The position numbers and the translations under genes are program-made. A stretch of DNA of 64,000 nt from Brugia malayi (lineage: Eukaryota; Nematoda; Chromadorea; Rhabditida; Onchocercidae), in the NCBI RefSeq assembly GCF_000002995.4, contig NW_025062479.1:3121721-3185720 (forward strand), read 5' to 3'. Of this stretch, positions 12,571 through 25,100 are shown piece by piece. Under the pieces are notes generated by a model. That model had not been told where the DNA came from and did no database searches. It was given only the letters and a program-made list of their open reading frames with translations. The first letter of the stretch is position 1; every line of letters begins with the position of its first letter.

Positions 12571-15500
12571 TCAATTCTGCTGAATAGTGGATGGATCAAT
12601 GCCAACAAGTGGACTCCAAATACGAACTGTACAATCATCAGAGCAAGAAACCAATTGTGGTAACCTAGGATTCCATGCCACAGCATTTACACGTGCAGTA
12701 TGCCCAGTCAGTTTTGCTATCAATTCCTCGGAACTTTGCTTCCATACATAAATACATTCATCTATAAATACAACACGTTTCTGTTAGTAAAAAATTGAAA
12801 TTATAAAACTATGGTTCCTGAAAAAGTAAAATACCTAGATAAAGCTCTTTCTCTTCGCTGATGGGTAATGCTAATTATTAAATCTTCGTTGAAGTGAACT
12901 CAGCTAGCTGCTGACGACAGTAAGAGACAGAACTTTCTAACTTTACTGTTACGCTGCTCAAACAAATCCTACAACTGCCAAGGGAAGTCGGTCACTGAGA
13001 ACAGTGCGAGAAACACCTATAACTTATGGATTATCCATAGCCAACCCTATTAGTTCGAACAATATTACGCTTTTATTAAGAAAAGGATTACAGAAGGGAA
13101 TTATCGATGAAAAAAATACCTGTGGAACCAGTGGCGATATACGACTGTTCAGGGCCACCAAAAGCCGAATGAATAATAAAATCATGATGTGGGGCACCAA
13201 CGAAAGATCTGATCAAAGTTCGTGTTCTTAAATCCCATAATCTCAAACCGTGCAATTTAGTATCAATCAAAACACGTCGCTCAGACTTATCCACTACAAA
13301 TGTTGAAATCTGACTTAGTTCTTCAATAAGCGTTATTTCAGAATCATCGCTAAATCGATAGCTGCGAACTCTGAAAATCAGAGGATGCTTAAAGTGAAAT
13401 AATAAAGTGCAAGTTTTACAGAAATTTAACTGTTGAAGATACCTGTTATGAGTATCTGCTGCTAAAACTGATCCATTCCTGAGACAGTGAACAGCGCGGA
13501 TCCTATAACCCTCGAATTTTCCCTCAGATTTTACACTGTTCTTCGATAAAGTCTGGAAATGAAATATTCACAGCTTTTGGATCATTTTATATAACTGCTA
13601 TTTTTGAATAACATTTTCGATATGCATAATAAAGGTAAAAAGAAAAAAGTAGCAACATTTGAATTCAGTATTTTTAATTAAAATACTGATTTCTGATTCA
13701 AAACTAAAAGTTAAGAAAAACAAAATATCCGGAAAATGATCAAAAAAATGACTCCTGAATAACAAACATCACTTAGGAAAAACTATAAAAACATACATAT
13801 TGACAAAAATGTCCCATTTGATCAGCACAAACAAGTCTATAAGTGATTGATGAGTTCGGAACAAACGACATAACAGTGCTGTCGTTCGCTCTGTTTTCGA
13901 CAACACAAAATATGACGCCGTTATGTACATCGTAAACGTGAACATCCGCTAAGTGACCTTCCGCAGCGCTTACGGCTAAAAGCGCACCATCATCACTCCA
14001 AGTTAACAACGATGAACTGCTTCTTCCTGAAGTTGTAAAAACAGCTAGGGAGAAGAAATGAGTGTAAGGAGAAAGAAAATTGACTTTTTTTTCTGAATAT
14101 AATAAAAAATCTGGTAAATTTTTCTCTCTTAGACAGAAACGAGAATTCACAGTCCTGATGTTTAAAGGGTATTGTTAAACAATATATAATCCACGTAACA
14201 CAGTTTTGTGAAAATAAACGGAGATTCATATTTCTCCCTTCATTAGCAGGAAATAAAAAGATTTCACAAGCGACGACGACATACCAGTAAGTTCTTTGTA
14301 CGGCTCAACTGTAGATTCATTGATTATTTTCCAAATGTGTGCTGCTCCAGATCTGCTACCCGTTGCTAAATATTTTCCACAACGTGAAAACGCCGCACAC
14401 CAAACCTCATCTGTATGTTTTGTTAACACCTAAAAACGTATAACGTTCTGACCAAAAAAAATAAAAATAAAAAAATCATGTGAGATACTTGCTTTATTAT
14501 AATTACCTGGTGACGATTCAAATATGTGCGCAACAGAATCATATCGTTAACTTTTCAAGAAAAACAGATCGTTTCATAGGAAATGCTGTACCTGCGAAGT
14601 AAACATAGGGAAATGATCCCAGTCACACTGATGGTCTTCTAAAATATAATCTGGAGAAACATCGAAATCCTCTCTAACATGGAGATAACATTCGCGACAC
14701 TGCATCTTCCATGCTGCAACATTTGACATAAATTTGATGACACAATTATAGTAAAAAAATCTGTGGAGTTATGAATTTCCTATTCGATAATTAATTCCAG
14801 ATGTGGTCAGTGCGGTCAATGCAGCAGTTGAAACAAAGGAAAAAAGAGAGAAGAAATATAACTAGAAAAAAAGAATTACATTGCATGAGCAGTTTCTCCA
14901 GCCTATTACAAGGTAGCATAACTGTTGTGGGTAGTAACTGTTGAATTTCAGCTACCAGTATATTTCTCTCTCGTTCAGTACGATGTGCTCCTGTTTTCGC
15001 ACATACATCTACGCTCTAAATCAATATTAGACAAAATAGACAAAACTAACTACGATAGATGATTATGAGGAAGGCATGTTTTCAATTCTGTATTTCCATC
15101 AATCCTTTAAAAAGTAGATTCGAGTAATTTGGAAGAATGGAATTTCTGGACACTAATGCAACAAAAAATGTATTCAATGAGCACTCAAGAAAAGTAGTAG
15201 AAACATCGTCTCAAAGAGACAGAGTTCATAATAATAATAAGCAAAGCATAAAAATATTTAATAATTCAAAAAATCTGAAATACCTTTGGGTCAACATATA
15301 GCAATGTTGCAAGAAAATTCCGACGATCAAAAAATGCAGGATCTGATGGAAAATCTACTGTCAACAAACTGAGTGCTTCCAGAACCTGAAAACTAAAAAG
15401 TTTAAATATCAAAGACATCCACTCTCGATGTACAATTCTTCAATGTCTTTGTTGAAAAGTAATCAAATACGAAGTTCTTACCCATCGAATGCATATAAAA

Positions 15501-16414
15501 TATTACCCTTTCTTTGCCTAACAAATCAACGAATTTTTCTTCGTACAATTTCTCACGGATGCGCAATAAATTCAGACTGGTAACAAACGGCGACATTTTA
15601 TCCACGATACCAAGGGCATGATCCCATTCACCTGCTACGATATATTCGCGTAAACGTACCGCTAAGGTATCTTCAAGACGACATCCACTTTCCGCAAATA
15701 GCGTCGCTACGGTTTCCCTGAAAATACGACCTGCCATTAAAATCTAGTAACCATTAAAATTTTCGTGAACTCTTAAAATATAGTTCAAGAGAATTTACAG
15801 TATAATGGTGGTAAAATTAAAATGTAATTATGTATATTTATGTCATTTTCAATAAAAAGAGTCAGGTAGCAACCGAAACCCATCTTTAAATAATGATAAC
15901 AATTTAAAACTATCCACTGAAAATTTGATTACATAATTGATGTGCTTAACAACATACTGTAATCCAAGATTTTTGAGATACTGGCCGATGATACGAATTG
16001 TATTAACTTCTGCGGCACCAAGCGGAGGAGGTGACATCGGGGCCGAAACAAGACTCGTATCAGCGACATTTGGAGATCGACTTAATTGACTTTTTGATGT
16101 TTGCAAAGTTTCCTGAAAACTACAGACGCTACAAGATGAAAAGCGAAAGATAAATGATAGGCAAAAGTGAGTAAATCTCTGCTCCATTCAAAGTTAAAGA
16201 TCATGTGTTTATCATAATGCTACGCAAAAGTTTCCAATCTAATCTAATCAATTTATTAGTAAAGTGTTGAGAACAAATCTTTATTTTTATTTTTTGTATA
16301 TATATATATATATATATAAGAAAAAAGACTGTATATATAAACATACAAAAAAAAACTGTATATATATATAAGAAATACACTTTTTTTGTTGACCAACAGA
16401 TTTCGGAGGTGACT

Positions 16415-16451
<37 letters not shown>

Positions 16452-17106
16452 AAAAAACGAAGAAAATATACTTTTATGCGTTGACCAACAGATTTCGGAG
16501 GTGATTGCTGCTGTGCATGAATTCCTGCTGACTGCATGCTCCTGAAAGAAACTCGATTCACCTCCATTGGATATCTGAAACCCCAATTACAACAAAAGCC
16601 CGGCTTCCACTCCTCCTTTTTTCTTCTCAATTGTATATTGAAATTAAGGTCTCATTGATAAAATATAAATTTCTAACACTGACAGGGCAACCTAATTTCA
16701 TTAACTGACAAAATTAATAAGCAAACTTAAAAATATTTTGCCTGGGTTTCTTCGCAGGTGGACCTTGGTCTGCGGCGTCAGCCAGCGAGTATTCCACACC
16801 ACGCTCCACAGTGCTCGTAGATGAGGTCGAAGGCCTCAATTCCTCACTCTGAAATAGATTTTATTACCTAGCACACTGACCAGAGAGCATCAATCATTAC
16901 ACATAAATCGAAATGGGCTGTCTAAAGTATTGTAAATGTATACATTTGTGTACAAAAAATTTGTAACTGATACAACAACGTACGTATCAGACAACCTTAC
17001 CCATGCGCAACTGACCAATGTTTTATTCAATATGATGCTAAACTATTTATCAAACTAATGAAGTCAGCCACTAATCAATAATACATATATGAATAATAAT
17101 TACCAT
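12571..17106 (-). CDS. WDR26: WDR26 homologue, CTLH (GID) E3 ligase subunit
   Basis: Minus-strand exons, in order: start Met at 17106-17104 (tentative), 16848-16742, 16574-16472, 16112-15958, 15717-15507, 15385-15284, 15015-14880, 14713-14592, 14429-14285, 14044-13797, 13552-13443, 13370-13120, 12761-12571. Phases all agree and give 627 residues. The N-terminus is low complexity with a basic GPPAKKPR stretch. LisH follows (NTIRIIGQYLKNLGLQETVA), then CTLH (ESGCRLEDTLAVRLREYIVA with EWDHAL), then WD repeats. Repeat marks include HTDEVWCAAFSRCGKYLATG, LHGLRLWDLRTRTLIRSF and a last repeat HTARVNAVAWNP ending VRIWSP. WDR26 (yeast Gid7) organises the CTLH RING ubiquitin ligase and recruits substrates. 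The second intron appears to be GC-AG. The start is uncertain because the ATG sits directly before a donor. Confidence 0.92.
16303..16504. repeat. TA microsatellites with duplicated exon-edge sequence in WDR26 intron
   Basis: A 25-bp block, from GTTGACCAACAG through TTTCGGAGGTGA, occurs at 16480-16504 (inside the WDR26 exon 16574-16472) and again at 16388-16412 in the adjoining intron, 92 bp away. Each copy is associated with a (TA)n tract and an AAGAAAAAA-type stretch (16303-16319, about 16419-16449, and shorter runs between). This looks like a tandem duplication spanning the exon edge and its microsatellite. Confidence 0.75.
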
Positions 17107-20100
17107 TGCAAGTCGAACTAGGTTACCGTGGAGTTATACGAAGGTTCAATAGACGGCCTGGATTAGCTGCATGCAACGAATTACAAGATGCAAGGGCGAG
17201 CAAATGATAAATTACCTAAATTAGAGCAGTCTACTCAGTTACATACATAAGTTCCTTAAAATACCCTCCTCTAATCCCATTTAGCGAACCCTGCTTCTCT
17301 TAAAATATGACTGTTACTCACATTTATATATCACCACTGTGTTATTCCACGTATGAGCCACCATAACAACTGACAGGCTTACTTTTGATCCGCTAAAGTT
17401 ATAACTATAGGGAAAACAATGTAGGGAGTAATATAGCTCAGGGAATAATGCCACAATATCCTTTTTCATAGTTTCCTGCTGATAACGTAGAATACGGTTG
17501 AGATCGAATTTCGAAAAGCACTTACAATGTGTAAGCATTCATTTTCACCACTACTCGATAGAATCCAGATACTACAATTAGTAACATCTAGAGTAACTAT
17601 ACTACTATACTCAAAAGCCCTCTTTCTTGATCGACTTCTCATTTTCTCGAGAAGAAAAAACAGATTTTAGATCGTGAAATAATTTCTTATGCTTTTTTGG
17701 AGCCGGAAAGGGCGCGAAGGGCGCGAAATGCATTTGGGCAAATCTCGCACGGCCGGTCAACTTTTATAACTGTTCTTCTCGCAAGACATAAAAAGAGAAA
17801 TTTAATCATTCAGCGCCGGAACCTACGAAATGCAGACAAAAGAACAAATGCAGAGATGATTCATAATCAAGAGAAGCTTTTTTTCCACAAACAGATGTTA
17901 AACAAGTCCGGAATAATATGACTGCACCAAGCCACACTGAATTCTAAAATGCAAAGCTTTACGGCTTAGTTGAGTATCTACAAATCACCTTTTATCCTTT
18001 CTCGCAACCTAAGCCTAATGCAACAAGTCCGGAAACAACAATATGTCGACTGAAAGTCAATCCAGAATCTGAGAGTTGTTACAGAAATGCACAAATTCCC
18101 GATAAAAAGTTAAAGCTTCGTCCTCAAAATAATAAAAATAATTCGCTTTCACTTAACTGCAGTTCATATACCCTACCAATAGAGTTCTTATTCAGTTATC
18201 ATGCATGCACTTAGCCTTCCCAACGACACACGACACCCCTTCCTTGTCATTTTTCCTCCTCTATACGGTCCACACCTTACAACGTCAATCTTCACGGATT
18301 TAAGCACGAACGAAATCGTAAACACTGCGTAGAGCGTAGTGATGCCTCCCAGAGAACGCGTCAAATACTCGCTCCCCCTTACCCTCTCTACATACCCCTC
18401 ATTGTCGTATCAGTGTATGTGTATGTATATATTATATGTGTATGTCTGTATTTCCCAATGGTGTGATTGTGTTTGCCGAGCACGTGTGGGTCTGTCTGTG
18501 TCTCTACACATGTATATATCTATATGCTTGTATAGATGTGTGTGCATATGTATGTTTAAGGGAGAAAATTGTAGGAGAGGGAAGAAGATTGAAGAAAGAC
18601 ATTACTTGTTGCGTTTGTAAGACGGAAGCGAGCTGACAACGGTGCGCGCAGTGCTTTGATATCCTGTCGGAAGAGTCGGAACTGTTGTTGTGGGTTCGTT
18701 TGTTGTTGCTGCGGTATTTTACTGCTTGCATGTTATTGTTGTTCGGTGCTGGGATATGTTTGAAGTACGCCAGTGACGTGTGTAGTGCTGATGGGAGACA
18801 CGATATTGGTTGGTTGGTTACGACGAAGGTAGCGGAATTGGAATTATCGCCGTTCTACGACTATCATCTTCCGCAGTGGTTTCCAACTCATGCATGGACT
18901 GTTCTGGTACTACTAGTGGGTCCGAGGAGTGTTCCGTTATGTCATCACCATTAACGTGAACCAGTTGACTTTCGGACATTTAAAGCCTGAAATACAGCGT
19001 TTGTTACAGCAATGGTTCATGATGGGAAAATACGCGAACGGCACGTATTAATAGTTCATGCGCGAAATATATACGGTTTTTCTCGAGACAAAATGAAGAT
19101 GTTTGAGTATGCAAATCGGGTGAAATGCCCCATATGGATACCCTGTTTTCTGTTTCTGAATACTATAGCAATGGTCATCGGTGGTTAGTATAATTGTCTG
19201 TCAGAAAATCCACGATAAATACCACGATAAATAGTTTGTGATATCCACATAGACTGTAACTATTTCAACACAGGATGAGTTCGGAGTGCATAGAAACCTA
19301 CTTAGAATGAATTTCCTCTTCTCCATAGTGTCGTCCATGAATAGAACTTTGTGACTGTTCATTTACTAATCAGCAATAAGAAATGGAACTATAAGGAATA
19401 AATTACTTTGTAAACGTTCAATATACCATAAAAGACATATTCAAATGAAAAGAGAAACTGAATTAAGGTAGAAATGGAAGTAAATGGCTGCAATACGAGT
19501 AGCAGAATGCAGAGTAATAGTTCTTAGCAAACGGTACAAGCGCAAGTTCCTCCAAAACTATTAATATGTAAATTTGGAAAATCATGATTTAAAGAGCGAG
19601 AAATTGGCTGCTTCGATTCGAAAATAATCAATAATCAAGGAAGAATAAGGAAGCATTGTGCGCAACAGAATGACAAAAGATGGAAGGAAACATAAATGCG
19701 GTAAGATATGCAAGAGTACTGGAAAAGGATACGAATGAAATCTGAAGCTTGCAACCACAGAAACACCTGAAAGAAGAGATCTTTGATAGTTGTTCTGAAT
19801 AGAAAACAGGAAGAGGTTGTTCAGGTGGTAACGCACCAGTTGTCATTTCTTAGAATGGCTCATCCGGATAGTTATCTTAGGACACTGCCATGTGTTCCTT
19901 CCCTGTGATGTATTTTGTCGCCCATATAAGCACAAATGTATACATATACACTTACACCCGTCCAATACACATACAAACATCCAACTGATGATTAAACTGA
20001 TGTTCTCATTAATCGTCATCGTTTGGGAATAAATCCAAGCGAATAATATTAGCTATTCTCTTCTGACCTTTTTTCAATTATCTTGAACCAAGTCGACAAA

Positions 20101-22171
20101 CTTCCAACATAGTCTTAATTACAGTCATTAAACATAAATAAACATATACACAAAACAAATACATTTTATGAATCCTAATAAAACTCATCTATTCCATTCA
20201 AATTTATGTCGCATGGTTCTTTTCTTCGCTTTGACAGAAGTGGAAACCTTAAGTAAATCTTTTCATGCGCTTGGCACACATTCCCTAAAGGACTGATGAT
20301 ACAATTTCAATGAAAAAAGTCGGAAGAGCGATAGAGAAAAAAATGGAAGAGGTGACGGATTTTTTGATTTTTTGAACTTGTGAAAGTGTCACGTCTTACT
20401 GAGCCTCATGAATGCGAAGGTAGAAACTGGTACCATAAATCGTTCTCAAAGAAGTAAAACTTTTTTTTTTTTTCGATGAACTTTGATTTCTTGTGGTTCC
20501 TTGACTTTTAATGCGTGCAGAAAATTTTTGAACAAGTAATTATTCTCTTCGTCGTAATTTCTCTATTAAAGAACAAATTATAGCACATTGAAATTCACCT
20601 CATGTTCGAGAGTTATTGTGAGGAGTCAACTGGTAATAAACAAATGAAGACAATACAAATGAATGATAGGTACGTATCAGTGATAAAATCCGTTCATTGA
20701 TGCCTCCTACAGTGCCAATGACCTTCCTTTTGCCTAATCACTGAATGCGACATCATTGTACAATATGGATGTAACTGTTATCGCTGTAAACTTAATAATC
20801 TGTAACAGAATCATGTTCTAAGCATATGTCAATTACGTTTAAAAAAAATTAGTAAAAGATACCATTTACTAAAGGTAGCATTATAATCTACTACAGTTGC
20901 CACAGATAATATTACAATAACGTAGAATTTCTTGAATTACTATTACAATGTCATTATAATGTCATATACTTGAAAATTCGCCAAAGCAAATGCTTGTCAA
21001 CTATCATTTGAGATATCATAAAAGAATACCACAAGAATGTTGAGGTCGCGTACAGTGACTCACAAAAGTAAAAGTGCAGATTTTTCCATTAAGCGCATTT
21101 TATGCTGAAAATTTGCATATAGCTAAATATTATGCTTCTAATCGACTTCAAAATAAATCTTCAAAAACTCTGATAACATGGCATACCTGATATCAGCCAT
21201 GAATAGTGCTCCTGAGTTATTTTCATTGACGTTTTCCGTACGCACTGTTCCTTACACTTTGTCTTTCCTGAAAACTTCTGCCATGTATTTTTTCATAGTA
21301 AGGGAAACTTCATGAATTTCGTCATCTTTTCTTTTTTCCAATTCCCTACTATATTATCTTTTATTTGCATTAATGCATTTGTTGTTGACTTTTTGATTCC
21401 TACTAATACTGTTCCCTTAACAGGAAAGGTCTTTTTCTAGTTTCCCGGTGCATTATGGAATACTATAACTGAGGGATAAATATCCAGATAGGAATACGGT
21501 CAAATTTGTTAAATGGATAAAATGCACAGCAGATAGTATTGGAGGAAGTTTGGAGCCTTAACTGAATTTTTTCGTAACTTTTTCCAAAGTGTTATAGGAT
21601 CTGATAATTCCAATAATGATTCCTCTCAGGTATGCAGTCTAATTTATGTTAGTAAAGGAATACAGTCAACAAAAAAATTTAGCAACATTTAGAGGTTCAG
21701 AGGCGTCCTTCAAAAGCAAACGGAAGAAACTGCTATTGCAATACGGTCCGGAGCCCGTCAAATTGAAACGCTTTTGGATCAACGTGTGAGTTTGTTGACA
21801 TCTTTGTATATACTTAACTTTTTGTTTTCAATCTTTGTACTTTCTGCGACATCTTTCGTCATTCTTTTCCGTCTCTCTGCATTCAATGCTATGTACTGCT
21901 ATATCGCACAATCAGTTCCCCAAACAATTTTTTGTTTGTTATTGTTCATACTTTATTGTTCATATTTATTGTTTTTTTCTTAGTTCGGAGTAATTATTTA
22001 CAACTGAACTCTATCAGTTGTTAACGATATTTCTTCATTTATATTTTCGTTGTTGCTAAAATTAGAATTATTATCAAGTAAAGTTGTCATGGGTAACATT
22101 TTTAGCTTATCCTTGTTTGTATCACCGGTCTTGATAAGAATAAAACATCATTATTAAGTAATGATTTGCAG
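17107..22171. other. Long intergenic stretch between WDR26 and the M3 gene
   Basis: About 5 kb lies between genes that diverge from it. It holds a GC-richer patch near 17700-17760 and another at 18600-19080, and a TGTGTATGTATA-type GT/TA-rich tract at about 18410-18560. Three exon-like segments could not be assigned: an open frame at 18640-18957, a first-exon-like ATG segment at 19093-19183, and two 31-codon segments at 21537-21629 and 21693-21785. The rest (19184-21536) shows nothing I recognise. Confidence 0.4.
17710..17728. promoter_or_regulatory. Tandem E2F-like motif pair
   Basis: GGGCGCGAA occurs twice back to back, the second followed by A, giving TTTCGCGCC on the other strand. That matches the E2F core TTTSSCGC. 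It lies about 0.6 kb upstream of the tentative WDR26 start in a locally GC-rich patch. Binding is inference only. Confidence 0.3.
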
Positions 22172-22173
22172 GG
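22171..22173 (+). promoter_or_regulatory. Probable acceptor just before the M3 gene start
   Basis: TGATTTGCAG ends at 22171 and the ATG follows after only GG. An acceptor two bases from a start codon, with no upstream exon in the same coding phase, is typical of spliced-leader trans-splicing in nematodes. Confidence 0.5.
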
Positions 22174-25100
22174 ATGGTATCGGTCGTTGCGAGGAAGGCA
22201 GCTTGGTTTGGCCGTGTTCTGTCGAAAGATGCAACTGTTCCGGGACCATCAACTAGCTGGGGGTCGATTTCCTTCAGCTCCAGACGAGCTATTTCATTAT
22301 CAAACACTTATCGACATGCTGGTTATTATGCTTTGTATGTTCATTCAACTTTATTACTTTGAATATGATTTGCATTTTCCTGATATTTTCTTTTTTAACA
22401 ATTAACAAAGATGTATCGGTCTATTGCGATTTTATTTTGTTCAAATGATGAACATATTGCTTAACTGTCACAGATTTCCTGTTGTGCCAAATGCTACGCC
22501 GGAGAATAACAGATTTGTGGCCAATATTTGCAACACAGAAGACTGGCCAGCTATTTGTGCACCTCGTAAGTTCTTGTGTTATTACTTCAAATGTATACAC
22601 TATGACAGTATTAATTTTTAGCATTAAATTTTAGCCAAAGAAATGTATGAAGGGACAGTTCGGATGCTGTTAGAGTATGGAGCCACAATGCATGAACATA
22701 TGAAATTATTAGAAGGAAGTAAGCTACACATTTTCATTTGTTACGAAAATTATAAATAATTTCGAAATACTTCTCATCTATCCTCCTTGTGCTGTTAAGG
22801 TTGTTTTGAAGAAAAGTTTCAAATCCAGAGATTCTGCCGTAAGAATTTTAGTCTCTTCACAGTAATGAAAACGTTACGTTCTATATCCTCACTCGTATTC
22901 ATGAATATATGGCTACAGCGTTTTGCTTCAGTAAAACCGGAAGATCTAACTTTTGAAAATGTTATTGAACCGTTTCTAACCGAGGAAGAACAAGTCTTAT
23001 ATGCTTTTCACACATTGTGGACTAGAATGCTTACAGACTGGCCAAGTTCTCGTGAATTACATGCTGATTTTATGAAAGTAATATTTGCATTCTATATCTT
23101 CAAATTAGATTGAGTTATGGTTTTTGAGCGACCCCTTGGATTTTTATCATTTGAATGTTTAAAAATTCTGTTCCTTCAATTGTGGTTGTTCTTACGAATA
23201 GATCCGCTCGTATTATAATTTTTTGGACGCTTTTCTTTGGCAGAAAAAACGTTTATGTTTTGGGTAATTTTTGAAGTTGTTAATTGCAGATTCATGAATT
23301 AGCCATAAATGAAGTTTCTGCGAAATGGAAGTACGATATTTTTTTTAAAGCCGTTAAGGTTAACGTTTCTTTCCCTGGCACTTTGCTTTCATATGAGACG
23401 TAGCTGTTCTAACATTTATTAATGAGCAAGGAAAAAGCATATATCATTTGTCGAGTTTGTCATATATTCAACGTTAAAAAAAACTCTATCGTAGTAAAAT
23501 AAACCATCAAACTGTTTGCCCCAAACCGTTTCTGTTGTCACCCTGATATTGTCCAGGAAATAACCGTTTCTGTTGTCACCCTGATATTTTCCAGGAAATA
23601 ATCTTACTTTGCTGTGCTGTGGCTTTCTTAATATATGGAGTTGCAGACACTCTGTGTGAGAAGTGAAAGTACTGACAGTTGGAAGCGAAGACTTGCCGAT
23701 TTCTATTATCTACAAATGAAGTCAATAGCCATGGGTGAAACTTCGAAAAAACATGAGCAATTTGTAGGACACGACAGTTTTGTTGAACATTATATACTTA
23801 GATATAGGTATATTTAATTTATTGGGGTCTTATAGATGTCGCGACATGTAGCCTGGGCATTTTTGGCGAGTTTCATGCTTAAATCTTTATGCATATATAT
23901 ATATATATATATATATACTTGTTATTTACAGTCGTTTTAGAATGAATTTACCCTATTTAGAACAGTATTACAAAATTCAGAAGATATGGAGGATATTCAA
24001 GTTACAGATCGAGCAGTGTTTAATGATGCACCTCCAGAAGTGTTGAAGAGACTTGCAGTAAACAGGCAATCCAATCATTTTTTTTTTTTTTTTTTTGTCG
24101 ATGCATATTACTGCTACATTTGTATAAGTGTGAGGAAATATTTGTGAACAGCAGTGAAATTACAAGATGAATTTTGTAGAACGAAATATGAAGAGGGACC
24201 ATGGCTTGTTACTGCAACAGCAAAATCCATAAAACCAATATTGACTTACTGTTCTGACAAAGCTGTTCGCGCAACTGTTTGGGATAAATGGATTTCTCGT
24301 GCTTCAAAACCGCATAATTTAGCACGTGTTACGAGTAATGCAAGGACAATTGAAACGATAAGGAGACATCAGTAAGTTGCTGTATGAATATTACAAGCGT
24401 AATGTGATAGAAGTTGGTACAATTAACGTGCTAACCTTCTCTTTATATTTTGATGAGTTTGATTTAAATTCAAGAAAAATTGTGTTTGTTTCTCGGATTC
24501 ATGACTAAGCTTAAGATAAATGAGCTGGAAAACATGGTAAAAAAAAAAGTATTTTATTGCTCAAGAAATGTTTTCACAGAATACTTCGATTTGTGTAATA
24601 TTTACAGGGGAAAGAAAGCTGCATTGCTTGGATTTACTACGTATGCTGAATATCGGCTGGCTTATAAAATGGCGGAGTCTCCAAAAATTGTACGAAAATT
24701 TACAAAAGCGTTAGTGAATTTCATTTACTGTCTTATTCGAATCACTGTATAATAGCATGCTGTTGCGAAAAGTTGACTATTTAATCGGTGTATGTGTTTA
24801 AACAGTTCACTATTTGGAGAAATGTATTGTGAGTTGAACTGTAAAATTACAAGGTCACAGAGATTGTGAAATATAAAATACAACATTTTTAAATTCCTCC
24901 ACTTCCTGAAAATATGACAATGTGTTTTTTAAACGATATTTATAGCTTGATCTTGATTCTTTTTCTCTTTTAAGAATGTTGAGATTGTTGGTGACCTACT
25001 AAATATCGTTATTTTTTGGAGTATGTTTTTTAGCTTAGCAAGGAGAATGCGACCATTATTCGATGATCGGATGCAAGCTTGGTCTGATTTCGCTGCAGAG

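Noticed and set aside
12463..12663. 66-codon plus-strand frame.
   Set aside because: Antisense to the last WDR26 exon.
22122..22307. 61-codon minus-strand frame over the M3 first exon.
   Set aside because: Likely a by-product of the locally high GC content. The peptidase frame joins downstream exons in phase.
24480..24607. Extended open frame before M3 exon 9.
   Set aside because: The TTTACAG acceptor at 24607 gives the conserved HQGKKAALLGF join; the upstream part is intron.
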